Assembly: GCA_026874595.1 (NCBI GenBank)
Contig: CM049313.1
Span: 64,856,159-64,920,158 of the forward strand
Length of the DNA: 64,000 nt
Reading direction: 5' to 3'
From: Sipunculus nudus
Taxonomy: Eukaryota > Annelida > Sipuncula > Golfingiida > Sipunculidae
The notes under the pieces were generated by a model, which was not told the DNA's origin, searched no databases, and saw only the letters and a list, made by a program, of their open reading frames with translations. The position numbers and the translations under genes are program-made. Positions 25,860-37,067 of this stretch are shown here, piece after piece; the first letter of the stretch is position 1; each line of letters begins with the position of its first letter.

Positions 25860-26318
25860 ACACAATCAACAGATGAATGCAATGACACTGAGGATGGTGC
25901 CAGTTAGACCAGTGTCACTGACATTGTAGAAACCCCCAAGCGGAAAAGAAAGGTTAGCCTTGAAGATCAGCTGTTAATAACAGCAATTGGTGCCCTTAAG
26001 GAACAGCAACCTACACAATCAGAAAAACCCGAAACTGAAGATGAGCAGTTTTTAAAATTATTTGGCACCAAGATGGGTAAAATAAAGAATGAGAGAGTCA
26101 AAAGGAACACACAGTTGAGATTCATGCAGGAACTTACAAATATAGTGCTGGCCGAAGAAGAAACTGAAGCAGTCGTAACAGCCCCTGTGAGGACACCTGT
26201 TAATAATATTATGTTCCGGCCATATGCCAACACACCTGCACCTGAACAGAACACCAGCAGCCAATATTCTCAGTCATATCAATATCCACATTCCTTTAAT
26301 CAATTAAATATTTTATAA
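25860..26318 (+). pseudogene. Harbinger accessory (MADF/BESS-type) protein, 3' exon
   Basis: Opposite-strand companion gene of PIF/Harbinger elements, which helps the transposase bind DNA and enter the nucleus. An exon following TTACCTTTCAG reads VETPKRKRKVSLEDQLL, EDEQFLKLFGTKMGKIKNE and RFMQELTNIVLAEEE, a BESS-like C-terminal helix region, and ends at a stop at 26318. An in-frame TAG lies near the start of the exon, consistent with decay. The N-terminal Myb/MADF exon was not found. Confidence 0.55.
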
Positions 26319-26726
26319 ATGAGAAGCTGCACTTAAATTTCCAAACAGAACTGCAAAAGCCCTGTTCAGTCAGTATATTTCTGCCGTGTATAGACTGGTA
26401 CAAAATGAAAATTTTTAATATGTAGTGACTAGTTTATATGTATTTATGGCTCACCTTTAGAAAGGCCCCCTGCAAGCTGTTGTAGATGGCATCACAGACC
26501 TCTGGAACAATTTCACTGATAGTTCACTTTGCAATCCTGTAGTTATAGGACAGGCTTTGGTAGGTTTCACCTGTCAAGAAACAAAATAAAACTATTGTGC
26601 AACTAATTGTTGTTTTTTTTTTCTTATTGATAAAGATCTGTCATCTCTGCCTAATGTAAAATACTATGGGATTTATTTTTTCATGTGTTTAGAAAGAAAT
26701 AAGACCCTTTCTCTGATTGTCTCTTT

Positions 26727-26730
<4 letters not shown>

Positions 26731-26783
<53 letters not shown>

Positions 26784-26803
26784 ACACACACACACACACA
26801 CAT
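26731..26803. repeat. (CT)n-(CA)n microsatellite
   Basis: About 48 bases of CT repeats followed by a CA run. Confidence 0.9.
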
Positions 26804-27503
26804 ATGTATGATAATATATATAATGAATGTTCAGTTGCATTGACTTAATCCAGATTGTACCACAGTACTGTTTCATGGTAGCAGTATTAGAAATAATTCC
26901 ACTCCCTTGATTGAGCTACAGATCTTGATTGTATGTATAATTATATATATTTATGTATATTTTTATATATACATTTATATAACAAAAATAATAATAATTT
27001 TAATAAAAATAATAATATAGATAAAGGTACACCTACCTGTTGCCAAATATCGCAGGGTTACAGCAAGTCTTTCAGCTGCTGAGTATCTTGCCTTTTTATT
27101 TGGTTTTCAACCAGTTCTAATAGTTCTTTAAAACATCCTTCATCCATCCTCAGGAAGTTCTTGAATGACCTTGGGTCTTCATCTCTCAGCTCTTGAAGCA
27201 GGGTGGTAAAAGCACCAAGAGAGTTTCTCCTTTCCAGCCATGATCTTGACCAAATCTTACGATTTTGCCACCTTTTTTTGGCCTTCTTCTTTTTTACTAA
27301 CATGGCAATAACTGTACAAGCACCTGCCCTTTTGGACTGGAACCTCTGCCTTGTCATGTTTTCAGTAGCCATTGCACTTGCAGACTGAGACCAGATGTGC
27401 TTGTGCAGAGACAGTAATCTGTAGTCTGAACAGGCTATAAGAAAACTCATTAAGTGACCACTGGTATGTGACAGCAGATGCAAGTCTGTAGTGTGAACCC
27501 GGC

Positions 27504-27577
27504 TTAATATGATGGAGTTCGGTTTAACTGGGCGACGAGTTTAATATGATGGAGTTCGGTTTAACTGGGCGACGAGT
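27504..27577. repeat. 37-bp perfect tandem duplication next to the Harbinger end
   Basis: TTAATATGATGGAGTTCGGT and the following 17 bases occur twice head-to-tail, starting directly at the Harbinger terminus. Confidence 0.85.
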
Positions 27578-27660
27578 AACCGATATAGGCTATATGATTA
27601 TATACGCCTCAATGTGCGCGCGTTTTAGTGGCAGTTTGTATCCCAATGTTCTCATTCTGG
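27530..27660 (+). repeat. Partial duplicate of the SORD copy 2 upstream region
   Basis: GGTTTAACTG, TATACGCC and GCGCGTTTTAGTGGCAGTTTGTAT parallel 30,230-30,330 (GGTTTAACTG, GCGCGTTTTAGTTGCAGTTTGTAT). No exon 1 follows it here. Confidence 0.5.
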
Positions 27661-27824
27661 GTACAAAAAAAAGGAACAGTCCCTGTGCGACGAGATCGAT
27701 CAGCTTTTTCATGATATTTTCTAGGAGTTATCTGTAAGGGGTTATCTTTTGTCAATAGACGCAAGATGTCGGAATAGGCCCCCTTATGCGGGCCGGACAC
27801 ACGCTCAAGTGCAGTGATGTAGTC

Positions 27825-28110
27825 TAGGGGCGTATTCATGGGGGGGGGGGGGGGGGGCGCAAAGGGGCGCGCGCCCCCCTAAATTCTGTGAACACTTATA
27901 CCAGTCAACTACTGGCAAGTGTTATCTTTGTTAACTCAAATTTATTTTATGTTCGATTATTTGAGTATACACACACATAGATAAAATATGGCGTTTTCAG
28001 TAAATAAATATTTTTATGTTTCTCTGTGCACGGTTATGGTAATGTTATTCCCTTATGGAAAAGAAAGAAAGAAAAAAAAAAAAAAAACAAGAAAGATCTT
28101 GTCTGTAATG

Positions 28111-28158
<48 letters not shown>

Positions 28159-30002
28159 ATAATAATGTTTATTTATTATCATTTCTAAAGGTTCCTATTG
28201 ACCCAAAGAGAAACTAGTTTTGTTGTATTTGTTGAAATTTTGTGAAGAACGAACAAAAGCTTAGCAAGATATTGTCTGTAATGTACATGTAAACAGTGTC
28301 AGACTGAAAATTTCTAAAATAAATTTAAACAGTAAAGGGATTATATATACTTACACATTTCTCTCATTTTTTTACTGTATATCTCTCTTTTCTATTTTGT
28401 TTGTGTGCAGAAGTGAAGTCTCCAAACCCTATGATTGTTCTGTTACATGATGGTGGATGGCAAAAAACTGTTAAACAATCCATGCAAGCTATTTATACTT
28501 CCACTAGACGCTTGCTATGCTTCATTTTTAAAATTTACCCTGGACTACACCAAGAGACTATATGAAAGCTTCCAGTTTCTTGATTCTAGGGTAATTAAAA
28601 TCACCTCTAAATACCCAGCTACTGCCACTGGAGCTAGATGGCCAAGCTTTATGTCTGAAAGCTGAATTTTTAATAATAATATAAATCTGAAAATGGTATG
28701 CAAATAACAGTCAATGAGTATTTTTCACTTCTAATATTTCTATTGTTTATGTACTTTAATTACCTCAGGTCAGACTATCTTTATTTCTTTTTAACTCCAA
28801 CTGGCTATAGTTCGAACTTAATTGCTGCAAAAATAATTTATCTACGAAAACCTATATTAAGGAATTCATTATGTTGCATGGACGTCACCCGGACATCGGA
28901 GGATGGCGCCACGAAGTGGTTTGGTCGCCCCCGTTTCCACGCGTATGGATCCACCCCGCTATCAGTGACTACTGACGCGCTTTGAGAAACATAAAAACTA
29001 TTCTGGGACCATTCAGTACTGGTTTTGCAGTTCTGACGGCGCTATCGTTTCTCTCAAGCAAAACCACAAACTTCTGCAGTTTCCACCCATTGTTGAAAGC
29101 CTATAAAACGAACTCGCCTGCAGTACGAGGCGTGACTATCGACTTTGCTACGCCACGTTGCTGTTTTCCCCGGGGACCGTGACCGTGGGCTCTTGGTCCC
29201 CAAGCCCACGGAATGCCATGAACCACGCCATGAACTTTATTATTTAGGAAGAGGAGAGACTTTATGTTTGTTTGGTGCCACATGGATTAATACAGGACTT
29301 CAGTTTTGTGTGTGCCCGAATTATGTGTTGATGATGGACTTCAGTTTCTCGTATACCGGATTCAGTTAAGTATTTCGTTGCAGTTTGTTATTTAGAGACT
29401 CAGTTTTCTTCAGAGACTTGGTTATAAATTACGTTATGTATTGACTATTATATTATTTGTGTCCGAATGTAAATATTGTAATATATGAATATAGCACTGT
29501 TTTTGCACCCATATTTTGGTTACGTATTCATTTGAAGAGAACGTGTCTGAGCATATGTGTTACGGTTCGGCCTGAGTTGTTTGGTGTGAAAAGGGACCGT
29601 AACAATTATCAGAAGCTCTATAGGAAAAAAAGATGTAGTAACCTTGACAGATTCAGTGACATGTAATAGTTAATCCATACAGTTCTTTTACATGTGTGCT
29701 AACCATCTTCTACTTTAAAATTACAATGAAGTTAAAACACTACACTTATTGATGCATGTATTTTCTGTTGTTCAAATAAGGCATTACATATAGATGAGGG
29801 TCCCATGGTTAACATAAAAAACAATTTGAACTGGATACCTTACAAAATAACATATAATAATCATAATAATTATGCACGAACTAACGATATTTGATATGTT
29901 TAGTTTGAGACAATTTAACAACCACGCAGTGTATTCAAACAAGTTTAAATATGCTTGCTTCCTACTGATAGGGCTTTGTGGAATATCAATATAATATAAA
30001 AA

Positions 30003-30045
<43 letters not shown>

Positions 30046-30168
30046 TAAATCAATTTTTATATATATATGACATGTCTAAAAGCCGCATGCAGAAAAGCCC
30101 CCTTTCCCGACTTTAGGGCTACACCCCCTCTTTTTTCAAATCCTGGATACGCCACTGTAATCCGGCTG
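27825..30168. mobile_element. Possible element with GGCGTAT-type inverted ends
   Basis: The left end, AGGGGCGTATTCATGGGGGG with a G tract, loosely matches the reverse complement of the right end, TCCTGGATACGCCACTG. Such termini are common on invertebrate DNA elements. The interior holds (TA)n tracts and the LTR-like piece below, but no transposase. Borders uncertain. Confidence 0.3.
28860..29605. other. Possible solo LTR remnant
   Basis: A G+C-richer stretch with a CTATAAAACG box near 29,101. It ends GGGACCGTAACA, with a TGTTACGGT copy 35 bases earlier, reminiscent of Gypsy/BEL long terminal repeat edges. No internal retrovirus-like genes seen. Very tentative; could equally be unique sequence. 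Confidence 0.2.
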
Positions 30169-30370
30169 CAGATGGTTGACCCAAATACAAAGTCTTTTTC
30201 CTTTTTGTACGTCTAAGCCCTTATATGGTGTTTGGTTTAACTGAGCTAGCCATGATACCATCCTGTCGCCTAGAGGCTGTGTATTTTATACATCTGTGTG
30301 TGGGCGCGTTTTAGTTGCAGTTTGTATTCCCCTGTTATCGTTAAGAAGTCGACGCTGACATTCAGACAAG

Positions 30371-30424
30371 ATGACAGACACAAACCTGTCATGTGTCCTG
30401 CACGGAAAAATGGACATGAGACTG
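30371..30424 (+). pseudogene. SORD copy 2 exon 1
   Basis: 18 codons differing from copy 1 exon 1 at one residue (MTDT for MTDR). Followed by GCGAGG, a GC dinucleotide where a GT donor is expected. Confidence 0.75.
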
Positions 30425-32591
30425 GCGAGGTTTTATTCCCAATTTGTTAATGGTACGCTTGAGAGTGTAATTAAAGTGTGCCTTGTATACAGGCTATGTA
30501 TTTTGTACAGACCACGCGTCCAGGTAGATAGCCTATATCTAATTTCAAGATCTTCTCACAACAGGTATAATCATATATTTAAAAAATACTCATTTAATAT
30601 GCATTTGAACCTTTCCTCGAGAAAAACCACTCTAAAAAAAAAAACGAGAATTATTTCCACCATTGAACAATTGTCACTTTTACTTTGAACTAAATGATAT
30701 GTGCATGTTAACTCAGTAAACTTATAACTTCAGTTCCTTCAAGATGACCACTTGCAAAAAGGGACCGAATAAAGGAACCAGTTTGGACTCTGTCTTGTTA
30801 AAGTACATGTATTGACATGCTGGTAGTAACTCCTTCGCCTGAGCGAATGCTGATAAGGAAATTGATCATTTCTGCGGCCTCGAATGAAAATCCTTAACAT
30901 ATATCTGACCTGCTGTGACCTCGCATAGGTTCGCTATGAGTGCACAATCGTTGTACCTTTCGTGTAACTTTTAAAGAAATCAGGTTCATTAAACGTCACC
31001 CACGTTAGTGGCAGATATAGTATAAATAATGAGTTGCATTGGGACATGTTGCTTTTAGGATACTTCTTTTCTCCCCTTTGTTCCATAAGTAAACGTGTTG
31101 TTAAATTAAGTTACTTTACAAAACTTCGTATTTCTCCCACTCGCGCTCTCTTTCAAGCAAGTTCGTGGCACTTGTAGCACACAGCCACAACAGATGAAAT
31201 CGGCAACTTAGGTAACCATTTTTATTCTTCAGTAGCATCCAAAAGTGATATAAAAATGTCAATACATAAAAAGTGTCTTCAGTGCAGAGTGGCCAAAAGG
31301 AATCTCTCTCACACATAATTATAGACTATCCTGGCTTTGGTTCTCTCCCTCTGTCATTGGAATATAACCAATCACATCCTCCATTCATTCCATTGGTCAG
31401 ACGGGTAGGGTGAACTCCACCCCCTATACTGGCCAATTAAATGAAGAGAGAGTAACCCTGACAATTCCAAGGTCTACAAACAGTGTAATTATACGTTATC
31501 GTAATATCATCTACCTGTGTGTGCTCCTAGCTCAAAACATCACGGGACCCCCAATTAGTGGTCACCCTAATGAGAACAACACTTTCACCTTAATGAGATC
31601 AACAAATTATAGAACCTACCCGGTACAAACAAGGGGCCAACTGACCATGGCTAGGAGATTATGCTACAAGTACCCAGAGGTTTGAATGTATACGAAAGAT
31701 CAAATTCACAAAGTCAGTAAAGTTATTATAATGATTAAAATATTGAGAGGGAGAAGCCCATTGAACTCGTTTAGTGTGACATGAAATAACAAGAACATAC
31801 AGCCTATCATGCCAACCCTTACAGTGTGATCACTGATGTTCATAACCTCGTATCATATATGTAGTTCACTGACACAGTGTTCGCATTACAATATAATACA
31901 GAAACTCAAATGTTATTCAAATCCAAATATAAAATGAAATTTAAAATACAATATAATGTATAAGAAAATACTTTTGTTTTCAAAACAAATACTGGACATT
32001 AGCAATTAAAAGTTAAGGTCACTGATCATGGACCTGGTGATACAGCTATTGAGGGAATATTGATTAATGTATTTTTATGTATCTAATTACCCAACAACCA
32101 GATTTAGTTTGGTATAATCATGTGATGTGGTTTCTGAAATGATAAACAGGACTCTAAATTGGCAAAATTTTCTACCGGACATTACGGAAAATCATTTTGG
32201 GGTCTGGTTATTTTTGCTGCCACGGGCAAACATATTTAAATGTCTTACAGCAGATTATTTTTGTGTGATTTCCACGAAAAAAATGATCTGAATACGAGCA
32301 TGCAAAATAGTTACATGACCGTGGGAGCGGGCGATTTTCAAAGTATGCAGGACCTCCCTTATGAACAGTGGCGTCAATTTTTCTTCCAGGGTGGGGGGGG
32401 GGGGGGGTAACACACACACACACACATATATATATATTATATATATATATCTTTTTGGCACCTGTATGACACATTTCAAATATATATATATATATATTAA
32501 TCAAATTTCAAATATATTTCAATATAATATTTCACAGTAAACTCATAAATCGAGCCTGTCTATATATTCTATTCAAATCTATATTTCATTT

Positions 32592-32649
<58 letters not shown>

Positions 32650-34500
32650 ATACTCGGAAAAGTGGGGGGGGGGTGATAACATTGACCATCCCCCCTTGCC
32701 AAAAAGTGGGGGGGGGGGAATATATACCCCCCATCCCCCCTATATTGACCCCCTGCTTATGAAAGTAAAGCACAGAGTAAATTTCGGTTGTCCGGCACTG
32801 GTTTCGAGCCCTGTTAGATCACAGACATCATTGCAAGCTGCGTGTATATTTTAATACACTAGGTTCACATGTGAATATAGGTCAGTGTTAGCATAAACAT
32901 CGCTTACGATGTTATGCTGGTAACAGAATATTAATATAAAAAAGAAAATATAGGAATCAAGATTGCAACCTCTAAGTCGAACACTCAGAAATGTGTCAGG
33001 GGATTTTGTCCGTATATAGTGGGTTGTCCTGTTTAGAGGAGTTTGCCATATTGCGTCATTTATTCAATGAATGTCACTGGTGTTTTCTATTTGAATAAAC
33101 GCTTCATTTTAAGTGCATAACGTATATTTTTATTATATTTAGAATAGCTTAAATATGCATTTGTATTTAATGAAATATTACATAAGAAAGAGGGGAAAAA
33201 GAAAGACAAACTCTTAAATTCAATAGCTAGGCCTCGCCTCCTGGTAGTTTCTTCCCGACGCACCAGCTTTACTCTACCTGCCTGGCCTCATAAGGCATAT
33301 TGACGATTGATTTGTTTACCTTGGGATAGCGTGATGACTTATAAAAGGATACTCATGAAGAACTTTAATATGAAACGAGCTCGCGTCGTTGTGTTTATAA
33401 GGCATACAAAAGTAGTATATGGATGGATTTTTTTATTTCTCCCAGCTAGAATTCAAAACCATCGATTTCCAATTTTTCTTTCTTCTTCCCCTGTTTGCAC
33501 TAATTTTCAGATATGGCTAATTAAAAAAAATATTTAGTTTTAATCTTGACCTAATTTCCACGGTCGTACACTGCACAGTCGATTTTCCATTTTATCGCTC
33601 AGTTGTGGCCAACGGCGACAGCAATCATTTAGTTGGTTTTGTACCTGATCATATTTACTTTGAAATCCAGATTTTCCTTTGTAATAAGAATACCGGCCTT
33701 GCAGACTTCTGCTGTAGTTTCTACTTCCACATATGTACAGCTATAGTACCTAATCCCTTTAATGGTGCATCTTCATTTCATTCGAATGGTTGCTGATGTA
33801 ATATGTATATTTTCTGACCCTGGTTATTTTATATTCATGCCTTTGTTTTGTTCATATTGCTTCACGAAGTGTTGGCGTGCTTGCACCTACCCATGATTAT
33901 ACGACTGTAGAGCAATATCATCTGCAAAATCTTAATCTCCCAAACATGTCCTTGTTAAGAAGTTTCTGTCCTTCAGTTCATGTTACTTGTCATAGTCCAG
34001 TAAAACATGAATGATACAACTAACAAAACTGTTTAAGAAATCTTCACTTCTTGTTTGACTCTACATGTGATTCAAAAGGAGCTGAATTGTCTTTGAGAAT
34101 TTTTTTGATTTTCTTTTTACATAATGCTACATTCGCTTTAGCAACGTCTTCCTATCCGCACAATCAAAATCTTTATCACAATCATAGGAATTTACATACA
34201 TTCATAAATTCCATTATATAAGGATTGTTTAAGTACAATTTCACTACAATTAGCCTATTTTGATAAAGATTAAAACAAATAACGACTGGTATCTGCATAA
34301 CGGCTCCACGGTTTCCGTTCACCGTTGGTACGCTTAAAGGTGCCCATTCACCTACCTTTGAAAACAAATTAAAGTGATATCTTTTATTAATAATATAAGG
34401 ATAAGGGTTGTGAAAAGTTCTCAAAACGCCTTCGTGAAGGATGAATTAACTTGTTTATCAACAACATGTGTGTAAGCACAGCAATGATGACAAATGAGAA
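30425..34500. other. SORD copy 2 intron 1, no gene recognised
   Basis: Contains poly-G and (TA)n tracts at 32,390-32,650 and a second pair of GGGGGGG-bordered fragments (32,365-32,400 and 32,660-32,770). No convincing exon seen. Confidence 0.4.
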
Positions 34501-34509
34501 AACATAGCT

Positions 34510-34790
34510 TAAGGTGGTTGGTTGTATATATGCGGAGGTAAAAAGGTCACTTGTAGCAAAACGCTATTTGCAAAGCTCTGGCTTATCTGACTTGCCAACA
34601 GATGCACTTGTTGAATTTGTTTTGAACATTTTTGCGAGCCCCCAAAATATTATAAACACGATAAAATCAAAACAGACAACCTATGTGCGGTGATATCCAC
34701 ATTTTCTGGCATAATTTTATAAAAATTCTAAGGTATCACTTTAGTTTATAAAGGTCAAATAGGTTATTGGGCTCCTTTAACTTGGATACG
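34510..34790. repeat. Interspersed repeat family T1, copy 3
   Basis: Starts AAGGTGGTTGGTTGTATATA and contains AAAGCTCTGGCTTATCTGA; matches 8,960-9,250. Confidence 0.6.
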
Positions 34791-35499
34791 CTATTCATAT
34801 CAGCGCGTCTATGTTTATAACACACCAACAGTTTCTCGTTCTTTTGCTCTTGAACAATCATATATTTACAATGGAATTATGTATGTTTCAGCCAGCAACA
34901 TATCCCTGCCCTTTCATTATGAAAAATGTGAGCAAAATTGACCACCAGGTCTTAAATAATGCAAACTTGTGAAAAATTTCAATGTATATAGTTTAAGCGA
35001 ACAATATTTCTACAGGTTAAGGAAACCTATTCCACGTGCGTTTGATTGTTAATGGAGGATTCCATCCAGATCCTCGACTTTGCTCTGATTTGATTTGCTG
35101 GTACACTTGTGACTTCAGGGACTGAATTTTATCAACAACCCAGATCTAGTAATGCATGTTGTTTTTATTCGCAGCTGAAAATTCAGGAACAACAATGACA
35201 GAAATACTATGCTTCTACTGAGATCTAGAAATTTTAGTCCAGGGGATTTCCCAGTGTGTGACGTCACTGCCGAGTTGAAGGTGCTCATAAATGTGCCAAT
35301 AGTTTTTGTAAAAATCACACAACCTCATGTTTCTGGAAAAAATAGATAGAAAAAATGTTTTTCCTACATGAATTGGGCTCATTTTATGTAAAACCTATAT
35401 AAATATTTTTTTTCATAATCAATTATGATATATGATTGTATAATGAGATTTGGAATACGATTGCTTGACCTACTTACCACAATATTTGTAATTTTGTAG

Positions 35500-35522
35500 G
35501 AGGAGAGAACCAGGTGCTGGAG
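35500..35522 (+). pseudogene. SORD copy 2 exon 2, 11 bp shorter than copy 1
   Basis: Aligns to copy 1 exon 2 at both ends (GAGGAGAG at the start; GCTGGAG before GCAAGT). It lacks 11 internal bases, so its frame does not fit exon 3. Confidence 0.7.
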
Positions 35523-35877
35523 GCAAGTATTTATTTATTTTTCTTTTCAATCTTTTATATGTTGAATATGTTGAAATATTATGGATGACAGCCGATATAT
35601 ATATCTGTCATATTACAAGGAGTACAAAAAGTCAAGCAGTATAAACTTCAAATATCATGTTCGTATCTTTCGCTGAATCTTAGGTATTGTCTCTCCAAGG
35701 TGTAGTTTTCCTTCGGATTTACCTAAAACTGTTTGATCATCATTATCAATTAACTTCAACATATATGGAGTGTAATTCAATTTATCATTTTATCAAATTA
35801 TGATGAAATAATGAATAAAAAAATAGTATGTTTACATATTTGATAAAATATAGTCCGTCAGATCTTTTCTTTTACAG

Positions 35878-36042
35878 AGGTACAGATAGCCGTTCATTCT
35901 GTTGGGATCTGTGGTCCTGATGTGCATTTCTGGACAGAGGGATTTATTGGAGATTTTGTTGTCAAAGCGCCAATGGTTCTTGGCCATGAGTCAAGTGGAA
36001 CTGTAACTAAGCTGGGTGAAGGGGTTACGCATCTCAAAGTGG
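35878..36042 (+). pseudogene. SORD copy 2 exon 3
   Basis: 165 bases, open in the frame [19 protein letters not shown] to THLKVG, with zinc-ligand Cys and His-Glu kept. The acceptor is CTTTTACAG. The GTCAGT donor runs straight into a (TA)n array. Confidence 0.8.
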
Positions 36043-36044
36043 GT

Positions 36045-36046
36045 CA

Positions 36047-36127
<81 letters not shown>
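36045..36127. repeat. (TA)n microsatellite at the SORD copy 2 exon 3 donor
   Basis: About 83 bases of uninterrupted TA directly after the donor site. Confidence 0.95.
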
Positions 36128-36132
<5 letters not shown>

Positions 36133-36192
36133 GTGTTACCCTCCGATGTAAAGTGCTCTATGGCCTACAGACTAGGCCAGAGCGGTATAATT

Positions 36193-36351
36193 CTGAAGAA
36201 AAACAATACTGTTAATTCACAACAGTCGGTTTCACGGGATGCGACCCGATCATCAGGTGAGAGGTTAGAGATTCTAACCACATTCACCTGATGATCGGGT
36301 CGCATCCCGTGAAACAGACTGTTGTGAATTAACAGTGTTGTTTTTCTTCAG
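36193..36351. repeat. 68-bp perfect-looking hairpin between two (TA)n arrays
   Basis: Arms 36193-36260 and 36284-36351 are reverse complements with two mismatches, around a 23-base loop. The core is TTTCACGGGATGCGACCCGA. Fold-back MITE-like; no coding content. Confidence 0.85.
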
Positions 36352-36352
36352 A

Positions 36353-36353
36353 G

Positions 36354-36414
<61 letters not shown>

Positions 36415-36427
36415 TATATACATAAAT

Positions 36428-36472
<45 letters not shown>
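36353..36472. repeat. (TA)n-rich microsatellite
   Basis: Interrupted TA repeats separating the hairpin from the Polinton side. Confidence 0.9.
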
Positions 36473-36475
<3 letters not shown>

Positions 36476-36738
36476 ACTTAAATAAATTTACACATTAATT
36501 AGCCTAAATTAACTACCGTCTCAGTTCATTGGACCGAAGTAGTGATGGCTAGGTACCTACTAAAGTGTTTGTACTTGATGACCTTTGGAGTGCACCTGTC
36601 CCCGGGTTTGTTTACAAACAAAGGGTTGTTGACCTGGTGGGCGGTAACTGGGTCAAGTGGAACATCTGGCCAACTGGGTCAACAGGCCTCTCCTGTGTTT
36701 GTTTTGTTGGTATGTTGTGGTGATATCTGATAGCTGTA

Positions 36739-37010
36739 AATGTAAGGGTGACATTGTGATGATGACCAGACGTCTGGTTATATAAGATGATGACCTTTGG
36801 TTATACATCTGGAAAGTTCTGCAGGTCGGGTAAGGTTCCGGACGACCACAGGATGTCTGTTCAACTGGAGGTGTGTTGCTAAATGCAGGGCATGATAAGC
36901 CAGCCTGTCTCATCTGCCTGGCCTGGTTGTGGCCCGTGAAACCGCAGTATTGCACAAGACCACGTGGTCGTTCTGGAATGTTCTGAATGGTGACGCTGAT
37001 GTCACCAGCT
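36739..37010. repeat. Polinton left terminal inverted repeat (part matched in window)
   Basis: Pairs with 63728-64000 with a single one-base length difference near its inner end. The repeat probably continues outward to about 36,540. It holds a 100-codon open frame on the minus strand (36653-36955), mirrored in the other copy; whether it is coding is unknown. Confidence 0.92.
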
Positions 37011-37023
37011 AAAAATAAACCAG

Positions 37024-37033
37024 TTTATATAAA
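37024..37033 (+). promoter_or_regulatory. TATA box of the first plus-strand Polinton gene
   Basis: TTTATATAAA lies 35 bases before the ATG at 37068 and just inside the inverted repeat. The spacing implies a very short 5' UTR and supports the 37068 start over the upstream in-frame ATG at 36987. Confidence 0.6.
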
Positions 37034-37067
37034 CTCCCTAATCGGGACTTGCCAACACAAACCAGCC

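Larger units (their letters stand above)
25680..27504 (-). mobile_element. Decayed PIF/Harbinger DNA transposon
   Basis: The minus strand holds exon-like pieces of a Harbinger transposase: 27,483-27,058 (SWLERRNSLGAFTTLLQELR, FKNFLRMDEGCFKELLELV), about 26,573-26,457 (GETYQSLSYNYRIAK then ISEIVPEVCDAIYNSLQG) and about 25,793-25,675 (WDFPNCIGALDGKHVML, with the first catalytic Asp). An in-frame TGA interrupts the second piece, and the C-terminal catalytic part is missing. The right end reads GTGTGAACCCGGC before TTA, a Harbinger-like terminus with a TTA target site. The left terminus was not found, so the element is truncated. Confidence 0.7.
30371..36042 (+). pseudogene. SORD-like copy 2, head-to-head with copy 1, probably decayed
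   Basis: Three exons homologous to exons 1-3 of the minus-strand SORD: 30371-30424, 35500-35522 and 35878-36042. Exons 1 and 3 match copy 1 closely in length and protein ([38 protein letters not shown]). Exon 2 is 23 bases instead of 34; the 11-base loss shifts the frame entering exon 3. The exon 1 donor is GCGAGG where copy 1 has GTGAGG. The exon 2 donor is the same GC type (GGAG/GCAAGT) as in copy 1. Exons 4 onward are not seen before 36.5 kb; the Polinton lies in the place of intron 3, so they may resume right of the window. Most likely a pseudogene, but a live gene with a diverged exon 2 cannot be ruled out. Confidence 0.7.

Noticed and set aside
26673-26876. Frame rich in Glu-Arg repeats
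   Set aside because: Read-through of the (CT)n microsatellite.
28435-28985. Two plus-strand frames of 76 and 95 codons
   Set aside because: No domain, no matching splice partners, low-complexity composition.
36987-37067. Upstream in-frame ATG of the first PC4-like gene
   Set aside because: It lies before the TATA box and inside the inverted repeat; the ATG at 37068 fits the promoter better.
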